A stretch of DNA of 64,000 bases from Scytonema sp045865695 (GCF_045865695.1 NZ_BAACAP010000215.1:1-64000); one strand, 5' to 3'; positions 7,313 to 16,473 are shown, numbered from the stretch's first letter. The notes: generated by a model from the letters alone, not told the origin. A program made the numbers and translations.

Positions 7313-9964
7313 ATGTCTACCAGAATTTTATTAAGCAGAATCAGTGTAGCAAGTTGTTTAGCATTAATTGCACTGATAGGACTCGGTATAATTAAACGTG
7401 CAGTTGCTCAAAGTATTGTGCCTGATACTACCATGGGACAGGAATCTTCAAGAGTAAACTCTGTTCCCATTATACCCCTTGATATAATTAGTGGTGGCGC
7501 AACTCGTGGCAGTAACCTGTTTCACAGTTTCCAGAAATTCAATGTCGATGCTGGACGAACTGCTTCTTTTGTTAGCTCTAGTGGTATTAAGAATATTATC
7601 AGTCGGGTGACAGGTAGCGATCGCTCAAACATATTGGGGAGGCTGTCGGTTCCCGGTAAAGCTAACTTGTTTTTGATCAATCCTAATGGCATTAGTTTTG
7701 GACCCAATGCCAGATTAGCGATAAACGGATCGTTTCTGGCAACAACAGCTAATACCATTCAGTTTGGCGATAAAGGCTTGTTCAGCACTTCTAACCCTGA
7801 AAGCCCTAATGCAACTTTAACTATTAACCCTTCAGCACTACTATTCAATCAAATTTCAGCCCAATCAATTACTAATCGCTCTTTGATAGGTTTAGAAGTT
7901 GGACGCAATCAAAGTTTATTATTAGTGGGTGGTGATGTAGAGTTAATTGGAGGTAAACTCAAAGCACCAAACGGTCAAATCGGTCTAGCAGGAGTTTCAG
8001 GTAATGGAGTTGTTAATCTACAAACTACAGATAATCAACTCCGTTTGAGCGTTTCAGACAATGTTCCGCGAGCTAATATAGCACTCTCTCAACAGGCATT
8101 GATAGATGTTTCTCTGCCTCAAAATACTTCTTTAGACGATCGCAGTTCGGAAGCGAGTATTCAATTATATGGTAAACGTATTTCAGTTCTCGATTCTCAA
8201 ATATTTGCGATCGCCACAGGAACCAATACTGCAGGAACATTAACAGCAAATGCCTCGGAATCAGTAGAAGTCTTGGGAAATAGTCAACTCTCCACTGAAG
8301 CTTTAGGAACTGGGTTATCTGGTAATTTGACAATTCAAACAGGTTACTTAACTGTAGGTGATGGCTCGCAAATTAGTACGGGAATCTCAAGTATAGGAAA
8401 AGCAGCAAATCTTGTAGTCATTGCCACCGAATCTGTAAACTTATTTGGCACTAATGAGTACGGCAAACCAAGTGGCTTATTTACGAACTCTTTAAATGGT
8501 GGAGATGCTGGAGATATAACTATCCAAACAAATAATATTACTGTGAAAGAAGGAGCACAAGTATTAGCCTTAAGTAATGGTGGTCAAGGGGGGAAACTCT
8601 TTATTAATGCCAAGTCAATAGAACTTTTAGGCACTGCTACCAATGCCAATCCCAGTGGTTTCTTTACCAGCACTTCAAATGGTGGAAAGGCTGGAGATTT
8701 GTCCATCAAAACTAATACACTTACCTTACGAGATGGAGCGCAAATTTCTGCATCTAGTGTAGGTGGGCAAGGTGGAAAACTGTTTGTTGATGCTCAGTCA
8801 ATAGACATCTCAGGTTTTTCCAGTGCGGGTAACTCTAGTGGATTGTACGCAGTTTCTCAAAACAGTAAGGGAGATGCTGGAGAATTAACTATTCAGACGG
8901 GTAAATTGATGGTCAGGAATGGTGGGCAAATCTCTGCATCTACGTTTGGGGATGGCGAAGGTAAAGGCGGAACCTTGTCGATTAATGCTTCCGAATCAAT
9001 CGAACTTGTAGGATCTTCTCCCACCAGACAAAGCGGGTTGCTTGTGGGAACAGTCAATTTTGGCACTGCGGGAGGTATCGATATCAATACACCAAAGTTG
9101 ATTGTTCGAGAAGGGGCTATTATCTCTGCCAGAACTGCAGGGTTAGCAGACGGAGGAAATTTAACCATCACAGCTCGAGATTTTCTTCTCCAAGATAGAG
9201 GTCAAATAAGTGTTAGTAGTGAAGGAGGAAGCCAAGCTGGTAACATAGATGTAACAGCTCTTTCTATCCGTCTCGATCGCCAAGGAAAGATTTCAACAGA
9301 GACTAAGGTCGGTGAAGGTGGAGATATCACTCTTAGAGCAAGTAACATCTTTCTACGTGACAATAGTAATATAACTGCTACGGCAGGTACTGATAATGCA
9401 GGCGGTAATGGCGGAAATATCAATATAGATACTAAATTCTTGATTTCTTTAGCTAATAGCGATATCACAGCTAACGCTTTCTCTGGACGAGGTGGAAATA
9501 TTAGCCTTAAGGCTCAAGGGCTGTTTCTCTCTTCAGACACTGATATTACCGCCAGTTCTAGATTTGGTACAGATGGTATTGTAGAAATCAATAGACCCGA
9601 TACCGATCCCAGTAGTGGATTAATCGAACTACCCGCCAATTTAGTCGATGCAAGCCAACAAATTGATACCAGCTGCAACCCAGGCAACGTCAAAACAGCC
9701 AGTTCACTGGTTGTTACAGAACGTGGTGGCATTCCAACAAGTCCCTACCAGCCCTTAATAGCTGATGCTTTACAAGTAGATTGGGTAATTCCCCAATTTG
9801 AAACTCAAACCCGTTCTTCATCTACTAGCATAAAACAAACCTCCATAAATTCAGGAGCGATCGTAGAAGCAACGGGATGGGTAAGAAGTGCTAACGGCGA
9901 AGTATCTCTTGTGGCTCACGCGCCTCTTTTTTCATCCATCAATTGTGAGTTGACAAATCGCTAG
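7313..9964 (+). CDS. Two-partner-secretion exoprotein, paralogue of the 3543 gene
   Basis: An 883-residue protein with a signal peptide (ending near KRAVAQS). Its TPS/FHA N-terminal domain has NLFHSFQKF and NPNGISFGP. A long series of degenerate units follows (GGQGGKLFI / GDAGDITIQT / GAQVLA-type), about 45-60 residues per repeat, consistent with a beta-helix. The final 200 residues are strikingly similar to the 3543 product: the DITANAFSGRGGNI region, INRPDTDPSSGLIELP, DTSCNPGN and ERGGIPTSPYQPL. The pair therefore arose by duplication with the C-terminal cap conserved and the stalk diverged. It is probably secreted to the outer surface; the TpsB partner must be elsewhere. Confidence 0.85.
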   Translation: MSTRILLSRISVASCLALIALIGLGIIKRAVAQSIVPDTTMGQESSRVNSVPIIPLDIISGGATRGSNLFHSFQKFNVDAGRTASFVSSSGIKNIISRVTGSDRSNILGRLSVPGKANLFLINPNGISFGPNARLAINGSFLATTANTIQFGDKGLFSTSNPESPNATLTINPSALLFNQISAQSITNRSLIGLEVGRNQSLLLVGGDVELIGGKLKAPNGQIGLAGVSGNGVVNLQTTDNQLRLSVSDNVPRANIALSQQALIDVSLPQNTSLDDRSSEASIQLYGKRISVLDSQIFAIATGTNTAGTLTANASESVEVLGNSQLSTEALGTGLSGNLTIQTGYLTVGDGSQISTGISSIGKAANLVVIATESVNLFGTNEYGKPSGLFTNSLNGGDAGDITIQTNNITVKEGAQVLALSNGGQGGKLFINAKSIELLGTATNANPSGFFTSTSNGGKAGDLSIKTNTLTLRDGAQISASSVGGQGGKLFVDAQSIDISGFSSAGNSSGLYAVSQNSKGDAGELTIQTGKLMVRNGGQISASTFGDGEGKGGTLSINASESIELVGSSPTRQSGLLVGTVNFGTAGGIDINTPKLIVREGAIISARTAGLADGGNLTITARDFLLQDRGQISVSSEGGSQAGNIDVTALSIRLDRQGKISTETKVGEGGDITLRASNIFLRDNSNITATAGTDNAGGNGGNINIDTKFLISLANSDITANAFSGRGGNISLKAQGLFLSSDTDITASSRFGTDGIVEINRPDTDPSSGLIELPANLVDASQQIDTSCNPGNVKTASSLVVTERGGIPTSPYQPLIADALQVDWVIPQFETQTRSSSTSIKQTSINSGAIVEATGWVRSANGEVSLVAHAPLFSSINCELTNR

Positions 9965-9994
9965 TACTCAATCGTATTGATTTTAACGAGCCTG

Positions 9995-10031
9995 CTAGAT
10001 CCCCGACTTTTCCAAGAAGTCGGGGATCTAG
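9995..10031. terminator. Palindromic hairpin after the second exoprotein
   Basis: A 17-base left arm (CTAGATCCCCGACTTTT) pairs with the right arm around CCA with one G-T mismatch. The core CCCCGACTT/AAGTCGGGG is the same as at 7238-7270. It sits between the end of the exoprotein gene and the convergent cupB-like gene and could serve both directions. Confidence 0.7.
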
Positions 10032-10072
10032 AATAGACTAACTTAACCTGTCAAAATTTCTCTGGTGGACTA

Positions 10073-11203
10073 CTAGATATTAGACAAACGAGAAGCAAGA
10101 AAGCGATTCATCCAACTTTCAAGGTATGTGCGATTAGTTTGTTGTTGATAAGGTTCTTTAGTATCCAAAGGGTAAGGCGATAATCCTTTAATAGCAGCCG
10201 TTACAACACAAAACATAGCTTTCTGAAAGCTTCGGCAAATTTGTACGCGAAGATTGTCTTCTTTTCGAGGCGATCGCATATATACTTCATGCAGGTACTC
10301 AGGTAAAAAATGGCGCAAATCTTGCATGAGTAAAGTAGGAGGAATACCCGCACTACCTGTTATAAGAGGGTCAGCATAAAGTACACCATAAGCAAACTCA
10401 GACAATTCTTGAGGTATTTGCCGTGCTTGTGCATTGTAAGAAGTTGTGCCAAAAAAAGGAGTTCCTCGAAAGAAAATGGTTTCTACATAAGGCAAGGCTA
10501 CATCTTGTAAAAATTTTAACCCTGCTGTTTCTGGAATAATTTTGTACAGTTTTCCGCGAATAGGAACACTATAGATGATGGGCAATTTAGCGACTGTAGT
10601 TAAACCAGACTGAATATACTCTGTGACTTGAGAAATAGAAGTAATTTCCTGACTATTATAAAGCTGAGATAACTCACTAAAAAGATCGCTCATCACTCTC
10701 CAGAATTGACCCATAGCAGTGTAATATGCTAATTGCCTGATTTGTTCTGGAAAGAAAGCGCTGAATAAACGATGAAACCCTCTGAAGAATAAATTACCTT
10801 CAAATTTAGCAAGTATTGCTTGTTGGGCAGCTTGCTCAAATTCTAGTGAATTTAAGTAAATATCTAAACTACCTCCACCATGCCAAAACATTGTTTTCGC
10901 ACAATACTCGGCATATTCAAAATTTAAGCGATCGTTCAAGCTGTAGCGAAGTAAATTTTTAGGTGTGGCTTCACCATTCAAATATTTTAAGAGAGGAAAT
11001 GGTTCTAAGAAAGCATGGTTAGCAATGTAAAGAAGATTTTGGGAATAGGCATCTAACACAATTGCATAACTCTGTAAAATTCCAACAACTTCTAACAAAT
11101 TTTCTAGAGAATCAGATATGAGACTTTCTCCTGCTTCCAAACAGTGAATATATTCTTTAAGGGGATGGGAGGACTGGTTGAGTTTTGTCAGAGTAACCAT
11201 CAT
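10073..11203 (-). CDS. cupB: CO2 hydration protein, probably CupB/ChpX
   Basis: A 376-residue member of the ChpXY/Cup family, soluble subunits that dock on specialised NDH-1MS complexes and convert CO2 to bicarbonate at the thylakoid membrane. Family features include the AKTMFWHGGGSLDIY region (about residues 102-116), the RGFHRLFSAFFPEQIRQL block, and AYGVLYADPLITGSAGIPPTLL-like sequence near residue 270. Its length is closer to CupB than to the longer CupA, as I recall the families, and no cupS follows, so the constitutive D4/F4 type is favoured. It is the third gene of an ndhF-ndhD-cup operon. The start is one of two adjacent ATGs, with AGGA upstream. Confidence 0.85.
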   Translation of the reverse strand: MMVTLTKLNQSSHPLKEYIHCLEAGESLISDSLENLLEVVGILQSYAIVLDAYSQNLLYIANHAFLEPFPLLKYLNGEATPKNLLRYSLNDRLNFEYAEYCAKTMFWHGGGSLDIYLNSLEFEQAAQQAILAKFEGNLFFRGFHRLFSAFFPEQIRQLAYYTAMGQFWRVMSDLFSELSQLYNSQEITSISQVTEYIQSGLTTVAKLPIIYSVPIRGKLYKIIPETAGLKFLQDVALPYVETIFFRGTPFFGTTSYNAQARQIPQELSEFAYGVLYADPLITGSAGIPPTLLMQDLRHFLPEYLHEVYMRSPRKEDNLRVQICRSFQKAMFCVVTAAIKGLSPYPLDTKEPYQQQTNRTYLESWMNRFLASRLSNI

Positions 11204-11653
11204 TGTTTTTTCCTAGAAAGTAATAAATATAGGATTTACGTAGAGATCCCCTTTTTTAGGCTGTGATGTATACAAGTCCGTAATATAGCGGTTTCCACTT
11301 AAATAAAGTACTGATTCATCCGCGTTCGTCCGCTATAGGCTGCGGTTCCATAACTTTTTTATGTCCTGTACCCGATTGAAAACCGCCATAGCTTACAAAT
11401 CAGGTTTTGGTATTGTTTTTACCCCACCCTAACCCAGACCGATGTATTGGGGAGGGAACTGTCATTCCAATCTCTCCACTTTCCAAGGAAGGAACTGCTT
11501 CTTTAATCTCCCCCCTTTCCAAGACTGCGGTGTACACACAAGTCTCCTAAAATGCCTTCTTGCATTTTCGATCCCCCCTAGCCCACGCCAGTCGCTGTGA
11601 GTTCGGGAGACCCTCCTGCAGCGCTGGCTCCCCTTAAAAAGGGGGGAAAATCC
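11204..11653. repeat. Repeat-rich intergenic region between cupB and ndhD
   Basis: About 450 bases without a credible gene. From about 11420 onward it is composed of AAGGGGGG/CCCCCTT palindromic units (for example CCCCTTAAAAAGGGG at 11630-11645) of a family that recurs at 40325-40470, 44507-44560 and 44615-44716. It interrupts an operon whose genes are normally close together. Confidence 0.6.
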
Positions 11654-13216
11654 TTAAAGTCCCCCTTTGTAAGGGGGATTTAGGGGGATCTCTAAAGATG
11701 TGTGTACACCGTAGCTTTCCATGGGGGGATTAAGGGGGGTAAATTTGATAACTAATAATTCAGAACTAGTCAATTTCATTGCAGATGTGGTTGCTTCAGT
11801 TTTACTAATGAGCCAACCTGGTTGAATTCCAAAGAGGATGATAATTGCTGCTAATATGGCTGCAGGAATGCGTTCTGACCATTTGACAGGAGGTAGTTCA
11901 GCCATTGCTTCGGGAAGGCGACCAAAAAAAGCACGGTTAATTAGTGTTAGGAAGTACACAGCAGTTAATCCCGTACCAAGCATACAAAGCAGAGTTTGGA
12001 TGGGAAAGACCGAAAAACTACCTCGGAAACACAAAAACTCACCAACAAAACCAGCCATACCAGGTATACCCGCACTTGCCATAACTGCTACTATCATGAG
12101 GCTTCCAATAACGGGTAAACCTTGTTCTGGGTTGAGTAACCCTTTGAGGATATTTAAATTGCGACTACAGGTTTTGTCATAAACAATCCCTACTAAGAGA
12201 AAGAGCAAGCCAGATATTAATCCGTGACTCACCATTTGAACGATCGCACCCGTTAAACTTATGGGAGTTGCAGCAGCAGCAGCAAGCAAGACATAACCCA
12301 TATGTCCGATAGAACTATAAGCTATCATCTTTTTCATATCTGTTTGCGCGATCGCGACAATCACTCCATACAAAACGCTGACCACAGCCCAAGTTGCAAA
12401 CCAAGGTGCAAGAACCGACCATGCTTCGGGAAATAAACCCAAGCCAAACCGTAAAAAACCATAAGCCCCTAATTTAAGGAGGATTCCTGCTAATAGTATG
12501 GATACAGGTGTAGATGCTTCGACGTGAGCATCTGGTAGCCATGTGTGGAAAGGAACAAGAGGTGTTTTGATGGCAAATCCCAACAAAATTGTCAAGAGAA
12601 GAGGTATTTGAATCGCCAAAGGTAGAGTACTTGAAACTGAGGGATTATAATCAAAGTTAGTAGCACCGCTTATACCAACTAATGCTAGAAAAGCCGCAAT
12701 TATAAGAATACCAGAAATTGCCGTATAAATCAAAAATTTTGTAGCGGCATATTCGCGCCGGTCTCCTCCCCAGATAGCAATTAGCAAGTACAAAGGAATC
12801 AATTCCGCTTCGTAAAATAGGAAAAACAACAGCAAATCTTGAGCTAAAAAAGCACCAGATATCCCCGCATTTAAAAGCAAGATAAGTGTATAGAAAAAGC
12901 GAGGTCGATGGGTGAGAGGATGAGTTGTGTAAATAGCAATGCTTGTCAGAAATTCATTAAGAATGAGCAAGGGTAGAGATAAACCATCTATTCCTAAATG
13001 GTAATGAAGACCTAACGTTTCCAACCAAGGCATATACTCTTGAAATTGCCAATCGGAATTAAATAATTGAAATTGGCTGCCTAAAAAGATTGACCAAATC
13101 AAGAGCAGAAATGCGATCGCAAACGCAATCCGTCGTGCAATTCGAGATGTCATCTTGGGAAAAAACGCGATGACAGCAGCACTTATTGCTGGGATCCAAA
13201 CTAAGGGACTAAGCAT
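11654..13216 (-). CDS. ndhD4: NAD(P)H-quinone oxidoreductase subunit D, CO2-uptake type
   Basis: A proton-pumping antiporter-like membrane subunit of NDH-1. The ATG at 13216 opens with MLSPLVWIPAISAAVIAFFP as in NdhD4-like proteins and gives 520 residues with about 14 hydrophobic segments. Conserved antiporter sequence includes HTWLPDAHVEASTPVSILLA (about residues 225-245) with its charged residues, and a Lys-containing TDMKKMIAYSSIGHMGYV. The in-frame extension upstream of 13216 overlaps ndhF and repeats and is not credible. The last roughly 23 residues (TPLNPP...PLNPPYKGGL) are translated repeat DNA, so the C-terminus is abnormal. Assignment to type 4 over type 3 rests on gene order and the missing cupS. 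Confidence 0.85.
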   Translation of the reverse strand: MLSPLVWIPAISAAVIAFFPKMTSRIARRIAFAIAFLLLIWSIFLGSQFQLFNSDWQFQEYMPWLETLGLHYHLGIDGLSLPLLILNEFLTSIAIYTTHPLTHRPRFFYTLILLLNAGISGAFLAQDLLLFFLFYEAELIPLYLLIAIWGGDRREYAATKFLIYTAISGILIIAAFLALVGISGATNFDYNPSVSSTLPLAIQIPLLLTILLGFAIKTPLVPFHTWLPDAHVEASTPVSILLAGILLKLGAYGFLRFGLGLFPEAWSVLAPWFATWAVVSVLYGVIVAIAQTDMKKMIAYSSIGHMGYVLLAAAAATPISLTGAIVQMVSHGLISGLLFLLVGIVYDKTCSRNLNILKGLLNPEQGLPVIGSLMIVAVMASAGIPGMAGFVGEFLCFRGSFSVFPIQTLLCMLGTGLTAVYFLTLINRAFFGRLPEAMAELPPVKWSERIPAAILAAIIILFGIQPGWLISKTEATTSAMKLTSSELLVIKFTPLNPPMESYGVHTSLEIPLNPPYKGGL

Positions 13217-13296
13217 AGGGGGTAGGGGGTAGGGGGTAGGGTGGGCAATGCCCACCATCCATATAGATCTTGTGGTGGGCAATGCCCACCCTACTA
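13215..13296. repeat. GGGGGTA tract plus GGGCAATGCCC palindrome pair between ndhF and ndhD
   Basis: Three GGGGGTA units abut the ndhD start. They are followed by two copies of the palindrome GTGGGCAATGCCCAC (13241-13255 and 13275-13289) in a back-to-back arrangement. The same double palindrome recurs at 17059, 27262, 39324, 41630 and 55625. It fills nearly the whole ndhF-ndhD gap. Confidence 0.85.
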
Positions 13297-15126
13297 CTAA
13301 CCAAAAATTGAAAAAATAGCTAAAAACCCGATTCCTAATAAAATAGTGAGAACGTAAATTTGAGATTTTCCTGGGGCGCTGTATTTCAGACTTTGACCAG
13401 TGAAAACTGTGACTAATCCTAATAAGTTGATTGAGCCATCTACAATGAAGCGATCGAACCAAGCTGTGAATTTGGATAACTGCTGGACAGCAAAAACAAC
13501 ACTAATCCGGTAGATCCGATCGATATATAAGTCATAAGCTAACATCTCATGTAGAAACTTCGCTGTTTTTTGTACTGGTATTAACCAGATCCGACGCAAT
13601 TTAACGATCGCTCCTATGCCACAACCCAAAACGATAGAAAGCAGTTGCAGCAAAGTTTCTGAAATATTCATGGCATTCCATGATGGTATCAGAGCAAGAT
13701 CTTGCAGTATGAAGGGTACGGATAAAGTTGTTATTGCCAAAATCACCATTGGTAATGCCATTTGCCATCCTACTTCAGGCGCACGACGAGTTTTAGCTTG
13801 AGATGAACCTAAGAAAACTAAACGAAACACGCGAGTGAGGTTAAAGGCGGTTAGAGCATTTACGAGAAGTAAGATACTAGGTAACCAAACAGCATTTGAT
13901 TGCAATGGCTCAATTGTTTGTGAGAATGTTTCAAAACTACTGAATGGCAAGACTCCAATGAGTCCGGCTGTACCTATGGCAAAGGCACAGGCTGTAATGG
14001 GCATGGTTTTTCCTAACCCTCCCATTTCTGTCAAGTCTTGGGTGTTGGTTGTTGAAATAACACAACCTATGCTCATAAATAACAAAGCTTTGGCGATCGC
14101 ATGAGCTAAAATCATCATTAAGGCAAAGTTTGTCGATTGCATTCCCACTGCAATAAAAACTAACCCCATGTACGCACTCGTAGAATGAGAAAGAGCACGT
14201 TTGATATCGATTTGAGAAATAGCAACCAGTGACGAACTAAGAGCAGTGATTGTACCAATGACAACTAAAGTTGTGAGAGCAATAGGTGAAGTTGCTAGAA
14301 TTGGTTGAAGTTTTATCAACACATAAGCACCGCAAGAAACTACCAAAGAGTTCCGTAACACTGATGCCGGACTAGGGGCTTCCATCGCTTCATCAAGCCA
14401 CAAATGGAGGGGGAATTGAGCGCATTTTCCTGTCGGTCCTGCAATCAGTGCCAAGCATAACAGTGCGATTGTTTGTGATGGTAATTGTGTTGTCTGCACC
14501 CATTGATATAAATCGGGAAAATTTGTGCTACCCGCTAGAGTTGAAAGCCCGACAACTCCCATAAGTAGTAAAACATCTCCAACTCGTTTGGTAAGAAATG
14601 CATCACGGGCTGCTGTTATCGCTAGAGGTTGTGCGTACCAGAATCCCACTAGTAAATATGTTGATAGTGTGAGCAATTCTAACCAACCGTAGGATAGCAA
14701 TAAAGAATTGGAAAGTGCCAAGCCACTCATTGCTCCTTCAAAAAATCCCATGAGAGCAAAAAAACGAGCTATCCCATAGTCCTTTTCCAAGTATCCCAGG
14801 GCAAATAACTGTGCTAACAGACTTAAACCTGTCACGAGTTCTATCGCCCCGATGCTTACTGATGAGATTTCTAGGGCAAATGATAGGTCTAAATCCGCCA
14901 CTTTAAACCAGTGGATAAATATTTCTTGAGGGGGTTGGTTCCAGATAGCGCTGAAGACAAATAAACCATGAAGGTAAGCGCCGAAAGTCGTAACGAGATT
15001 GAGGTGGGCGGCAAGGCGAGGCCCCGTGCGCCGGATAATGCCCATTGACCACGGTAGGGTGAGTATTGCCCCTAGCAAGCCGTAGAACGGGATGAACCAT
15101 GTCGTTTGAATTAGAGGTTCTGTCAT
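13297..15126 (-). CDS. ndhF4: NAD(P)H-quinone oxidoreductase subunit F, CO2-uptake type
   Basis: A large antiporter-like subunit of the NDH-1MS complex, partner of NdhD and the Cup protein. The ATG at 15126 gives 609 residues opening MTEPLIQTTWFIPFYGLLGA, as in NdhF4-type proteins. The upstream TTG at 15153 adds eight residues without a better ribosome-binding site. It has about 14-15 transmembrane helices, the conserved GPTGKCAQFPLHLWLDEAMEAPSPAS block (about residues 225-250), and the IDIKRALSHSTSAYMGLVF helix region. The C-terminal amphipathic section (YDLYIDRIYRISVVFAV) matches the lateral helix area of NdhF proteins. It is first in the operon on this strand; the 80-base gap to ndhD is filled by repeats. 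Confidence 0.87.
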   Translation of the reverse strand: MTEPLIQTTWFIPFYGLLGAILTLPWSMGIIRRTGPRLAAHLNLVTTFGAYLHGLFVFSAIWNQPPQEIFIHWFKVADLDLSFALEISSVSIGAIELVTGLSLLAQLFALGYLEKDYGIARFFALMGFFEGAMSGLALSNSLLLSYGWLELLTLSTYLLVGFWYAQPLAITAARDAFLTKRVGDVLLLMGVVGLSTLAGSTNFPDLYQWVQTTQLPSQTIALLCLALIAGPTGKCAQFPLHLWLDEAMEAPSPASVLRNSLVVSCGAYVLIKLQPILATSPIALTTLVVIGTITALSSSLVAISQIDIKRALSHSTSAYMGLVFIAVGMQSTNFALMMILAHAIAKALLFMSIGCVISTTNTQDLTEMGGLGKTMPITACAFAIGTAGLIGVLPFSSFETFSQTIEPLQSNAVWLPSILLLVNALTAFNLTRVFRLVFLGSSQAKTRRAPEVGWQMALPMVILAITTLSVPFILQDLALIPSWNAMNISETLLQLLSIVLGCGIGAIVKLRRIWLIPVQKTAKFLHEMLAYDLYIDRIYRISVVFAVQQLSKFTAWFDRFIVDGSINLLGLVTVFTGQSLKYSAPGKSQIYVLTILLGIGFLAIFSIFG

Positions 15127-15345
15127 GAGTGCCGAGCGAAGGATGAAGGACAAGGAAGAAATTATAAAAATCTTTTACTTCTTACTTCACACTGCACACT
15201 TTAGTGTTTTTTCGTCAGTTCCGTGTTGACATTCTCTACTTTAGCGATCGTTAAGTCATAACTATTTGAATTGTTGATTAAGAATGTCCGGTGGTATAAA
15301 TTTTTCGATTGCGTTTTATAAGTACAGATAGAGAAAGTGATACGT

Positions 15346-15532
15346 TCATGGGGAGAAAAGGTTTTATCCCAAATAGAAGAAGTAAGTATGGATATGACTG
15401 GTAACTATAAATCATTAGTGAAAAAACTTTGTCCAAATGCTGAGGTAACAGTAGACAGATTTCACGTTACAAAAATGATTCATCTCTGAGTTAAACCGGG
15501 CAAGAATTGAGCAAAAAACAGCAGCAAAATCC
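15346..15532 (+). mobile_element. ISL3-family transposase remnant
   Basis: Translation gives a decayed piece of an ISL3 transposase core: EEVSMDMTGNYKSLVKKL, CPNAEVTVDRFHVTKMIH, a stop, then a +1 shift to ELNRARIEQKTAAKS. The combination SMDM...AEVTVDRFHV is diagnostic of the ISL3 DDE core. Both ends of the element are missing; I see no terminal inverted repeats. The fragment ends at about 15531, exactly where homology to a SulP transporter begins on the other strand. Confidence 0.8.
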
Positions 15533-15664
15533 TTGTGCTGCTAATTCCCTGTCAAAATCTGTTCTCTCACCGCTATGGAGTTTATCGACTGCGGCGGGTG
15601 AGAGTAAACTTTCTGCACTGGCAATGAATGCGATCGCAATTGCTTCTAGATAAGATGGGGGCAT
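15530..15664 (-). pseudogene. SulP-family anion transporter remnant
   Basis: An open stretch of about 45 codons reads LEAIAIAFIASAESLLSPA, AVDKLHSGERTDFDREL, AAQG. This is the signature of the central transmembrane region of SulP (sulfate/bicarbonate, BicA-like) transporters, where IASAESLL...VDxMHxGxRTxxxREL is conserved. The N-terminal helices, the rest of the membrane domain and the STAS domain are absent, and homology stops at the ISL3 scar, so this is a dead fragment. It lies 104 bases downstream of a P-II-like gene and near the CO2-uptake operon, which suggests an ancestral inorganic-carbon uptake locus. Confidence 0.7.
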
Positions 15665-15767
15665 GAATGAGGCGTGGTAAAGTGCTTAGGGATGGAAGTT
15701 GAAGGGCTTCTAGAAGGTTGGAAGGAACATCCACGTATGTTAAAACTGCCCGAATCAGAAAGGTTAA

Positions 15768-16073
15768 TTAATAGAAAGCTTCTATACTGTGTCGGAAAGC
15801 GATCAAGGCATGCTTACCCTGCTCCTCTTTCAGTGCCGAAAGGATAGCATCAGATACTTCTAATGAAACAATAGTCTTGATTTCAATATTAGTGTTATAA
15901 CCAGGTAAGTCTGACAAGCGTCTTCCGTGTCCGCCCTCACCCTGAACTTGACTAATAGTGTAGCCGCTTACACTATGGTTTTTCAGTAGCTTGACAATAC
16001 GGTCTTTCAGCACCGTTTCCCCAATAATGGTGATTAAGACGGCGGGTTGGAGGGGAGAGACTAAGTTTGACAT
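15768..16073 (-). CDS. P-II-like signalling protein
   Basis: A 101-residue protein with the ferredoxin-like P-II fold pattern: a first strand (AVLITIIGETVLKDRIVKLL), the GYTISQVQGEGGHGRR segment where P-II proteins place the start of the T-loop, and a last strand ending in AFRHSIEAFY. The canonical uridylylated tyrosine and the standard GlnB signatures are absent, so it belongs with SbtB/CPII-like variants. Such variants respond to adenylates or bicarbonate and often pair with anion transporters. The ATG at 16073 has TTGGAG six bases upstream; an upstream TTG is less likely. Next downstream is the SulP remnant, so it may have lost its partner. The ligand is unknown. Confidence 0.7.
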   Translation of the reverse strand: MSNLVSPLQPAVLITIIGETVLKDRIVKLLKNHSVSGYTISQVQGEGGHGRRLSDLPGYNTNIEIKTIVSLEVSDAILSALKEEQGKHALIAFRHSIEAFY

Positions 16074-16424
16074 GGAGAACTCCAAAGAATAGGTTTTAGC
16101 TTCTAAAGCTTAAGTTTTTCATAAAACAGGCGCTACAACTTGTACCCCTAAGATATAGATTTGTCTTCTGAGTCGGCTAACGGTCAACTCCCATGTTAAC
16201 AACAACCCTACTGCATGGTAGCGATTAAGTAGTCAAAGTAACCACCAATAATGTTGGTAAAGTAGCCACTGTCAACGCTGTATTTTGTAATCTAGTTCTG
16301 TTTATTTCCGCCTAACTACTTAGATATTAATTGTTTATATAACTTTATATAACGGTTTTCTCGTTACCTCTGTGTAAAGTTATCTACTATGCCATGATGA
16401 GAGATGAGAGTTAATTCGGTTAAC

Positions 16425-16473
16425 GGCTTTTGTTTTTAGTATTAACAAGCTTTTTGTTTTTGGTATTGGCAAA
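16425..16473 (+). repeat. Imperfect 23/24-nt tandem repeat in the rbp leader
   Basis: The copies at 16426-16448 (GCTTTTGTTTTTAGTATT followed by AACAA) and 16449-16472 are adjacent and differ by a few bases. They lie 50-100 bases upstream of the RNA-binding-protein start, in a probable 5' untranslated region. They are T-rich on the coding strand and could be a binding site for the protein itself (autoregulation), which is inference. The rest of 16074-16424 is AT-rich with no gene. Confidence 0.6.

Noticed and set aside
13217..13462. 82-codon upstream extension of NdhD
   Set aside because: It overlaps the end of ndhF and repeat DNA; the recognised NdhD start is at 13216.
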